Below are positions 38,951 through 39,122 of a DNA stretch of 39,122 bases, piece by piece. The first letter of the stretch is position 1. Every line of letters starts with the position of its first letter. The translations under genes and the position numbers were made by a program. This DNA is from a virus: positions 1 through 39,122 of the IMG/VR virus record IMGVR_UViG_3300050821_006251. One strand, written 5' to 3'. Under the pieces are notes generated by a model that saw only the letters and a program-made list of their open reading frames with translations, had not been told where the DNA came from and did not search any database.

Positions 38951-39122
38951 AAGAGCAATTGACCGAATTGGCCGCGTGGTTCAGATTGAAGCTGGAAGCG
39001 GCTAGCACAGAAAACGTATGTTTTCGGAGCCAAGTAATCAACAGTTGCGCAGTCGTCCGCATTCCCGATTGGGAGCTCAAGCAGAAGCTGTACGCGATCG
39101 AAGCTGTGCTGGCGCAGCAGCC
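38947..39122 (+). CDS. Hypothetical protein, partial at right edge
   Basis: The ATG overlaps the previous stop (ATGA) and the frame stays open for 58 codons to the end of the window, so the gene continues to the right. The visible part is helical (EQLTELAAWFRLKLEAAS) with two Cys and no recognised motif. It extends the XRE-led early operon. Confidence 0.55.
   Translation, partial: MKEQLTELAAWFRLKLEAASTENVCFRSQVINSCAVVRIPDWELKQKLYAIEAVLAQQ

Noticed and set aside
1-39122. CRISPR arrays, insertion sequences or attachment sites
   Set aside because: No regularly spaced direct repeats, transposase genes with terminal repeats, integrase or recognisable att core were seen.

Overview
The window looks like most of the late (structural) half of a tailed phage or prophage with a P22-like head and short-tail machinery, plus an accessory operon and the start of an early/regulatory region. 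It opens in the last 61 codons of the terminase large subunit. It then carries a P22-type portal, scaffold, coat protein with an I-domain, a gp4-like adaptor, a gp10-like hub, three probable DNA-ejection proteins and about 12 kb of tail fibre/spike genes, all on the + strand. No endolysin, tail needle, integrase or tRNA could be recognised.

The host is probably a Gram-negative bacterium, and Acidobacteriota (Bryobacter/Solibacter-like) is my best guess. Six fibre-type proteins start with short Sec signal peptides ending in AQ or similar. One accessory protein has a PEP-CTERM-like anchor, another has a Tat signal, and another has a lipobox. This is inference from style; no marker gene in the window proves the host.

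Layout: (1) 1-9963, packaging and head genes, interrupted by single genes on the opposite strand. (2) 9960-16958, adaptor and hub genes interleaved with more antisense genes, plus a metabolic-looking cassette of an acyl carrier protein, a GNAT acyltransferase and a 2OG-Fe(II) oxygenase. A near-perfect ParB-binding parS site sits at the acp/GNAT junction. (3) 16955-33350, ejection proteins followed by a pectate-lyase-fold spike, two paralogous fibres (one with an SGNH esterase domain), another fibre and a 1254-residue beta-helix protein. (4) 37380-33337, a minus-strand operon of 13 small genes, mostly joined by 4-nt start/stop overlaps, encoding membrane, lipoprotein, zinc-ribbon and PEP-CTERM-like products behind a strong sigma70-type promoter with a repeated operator-like sequence. 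(5) 37503-39122, an ImmA-like fragment, a gene-free 400-nt stretch that reads as a structured non-coding RNA ending in a strong terminator, an XRE regulator and three more genes running off the right edge.

The most unusual signals are: the RNA at 37771-38160, with a 9-bp loop-loop complementarity across about 210 nt and two mutually exclusive hairpins; two extra proteins resembling the coat I-domain, one behind a Tat signal; the parS-like site; and the repeated antisense-cassette architecture, in which four divergent start-codon pairs are exactly 9 nt apart.
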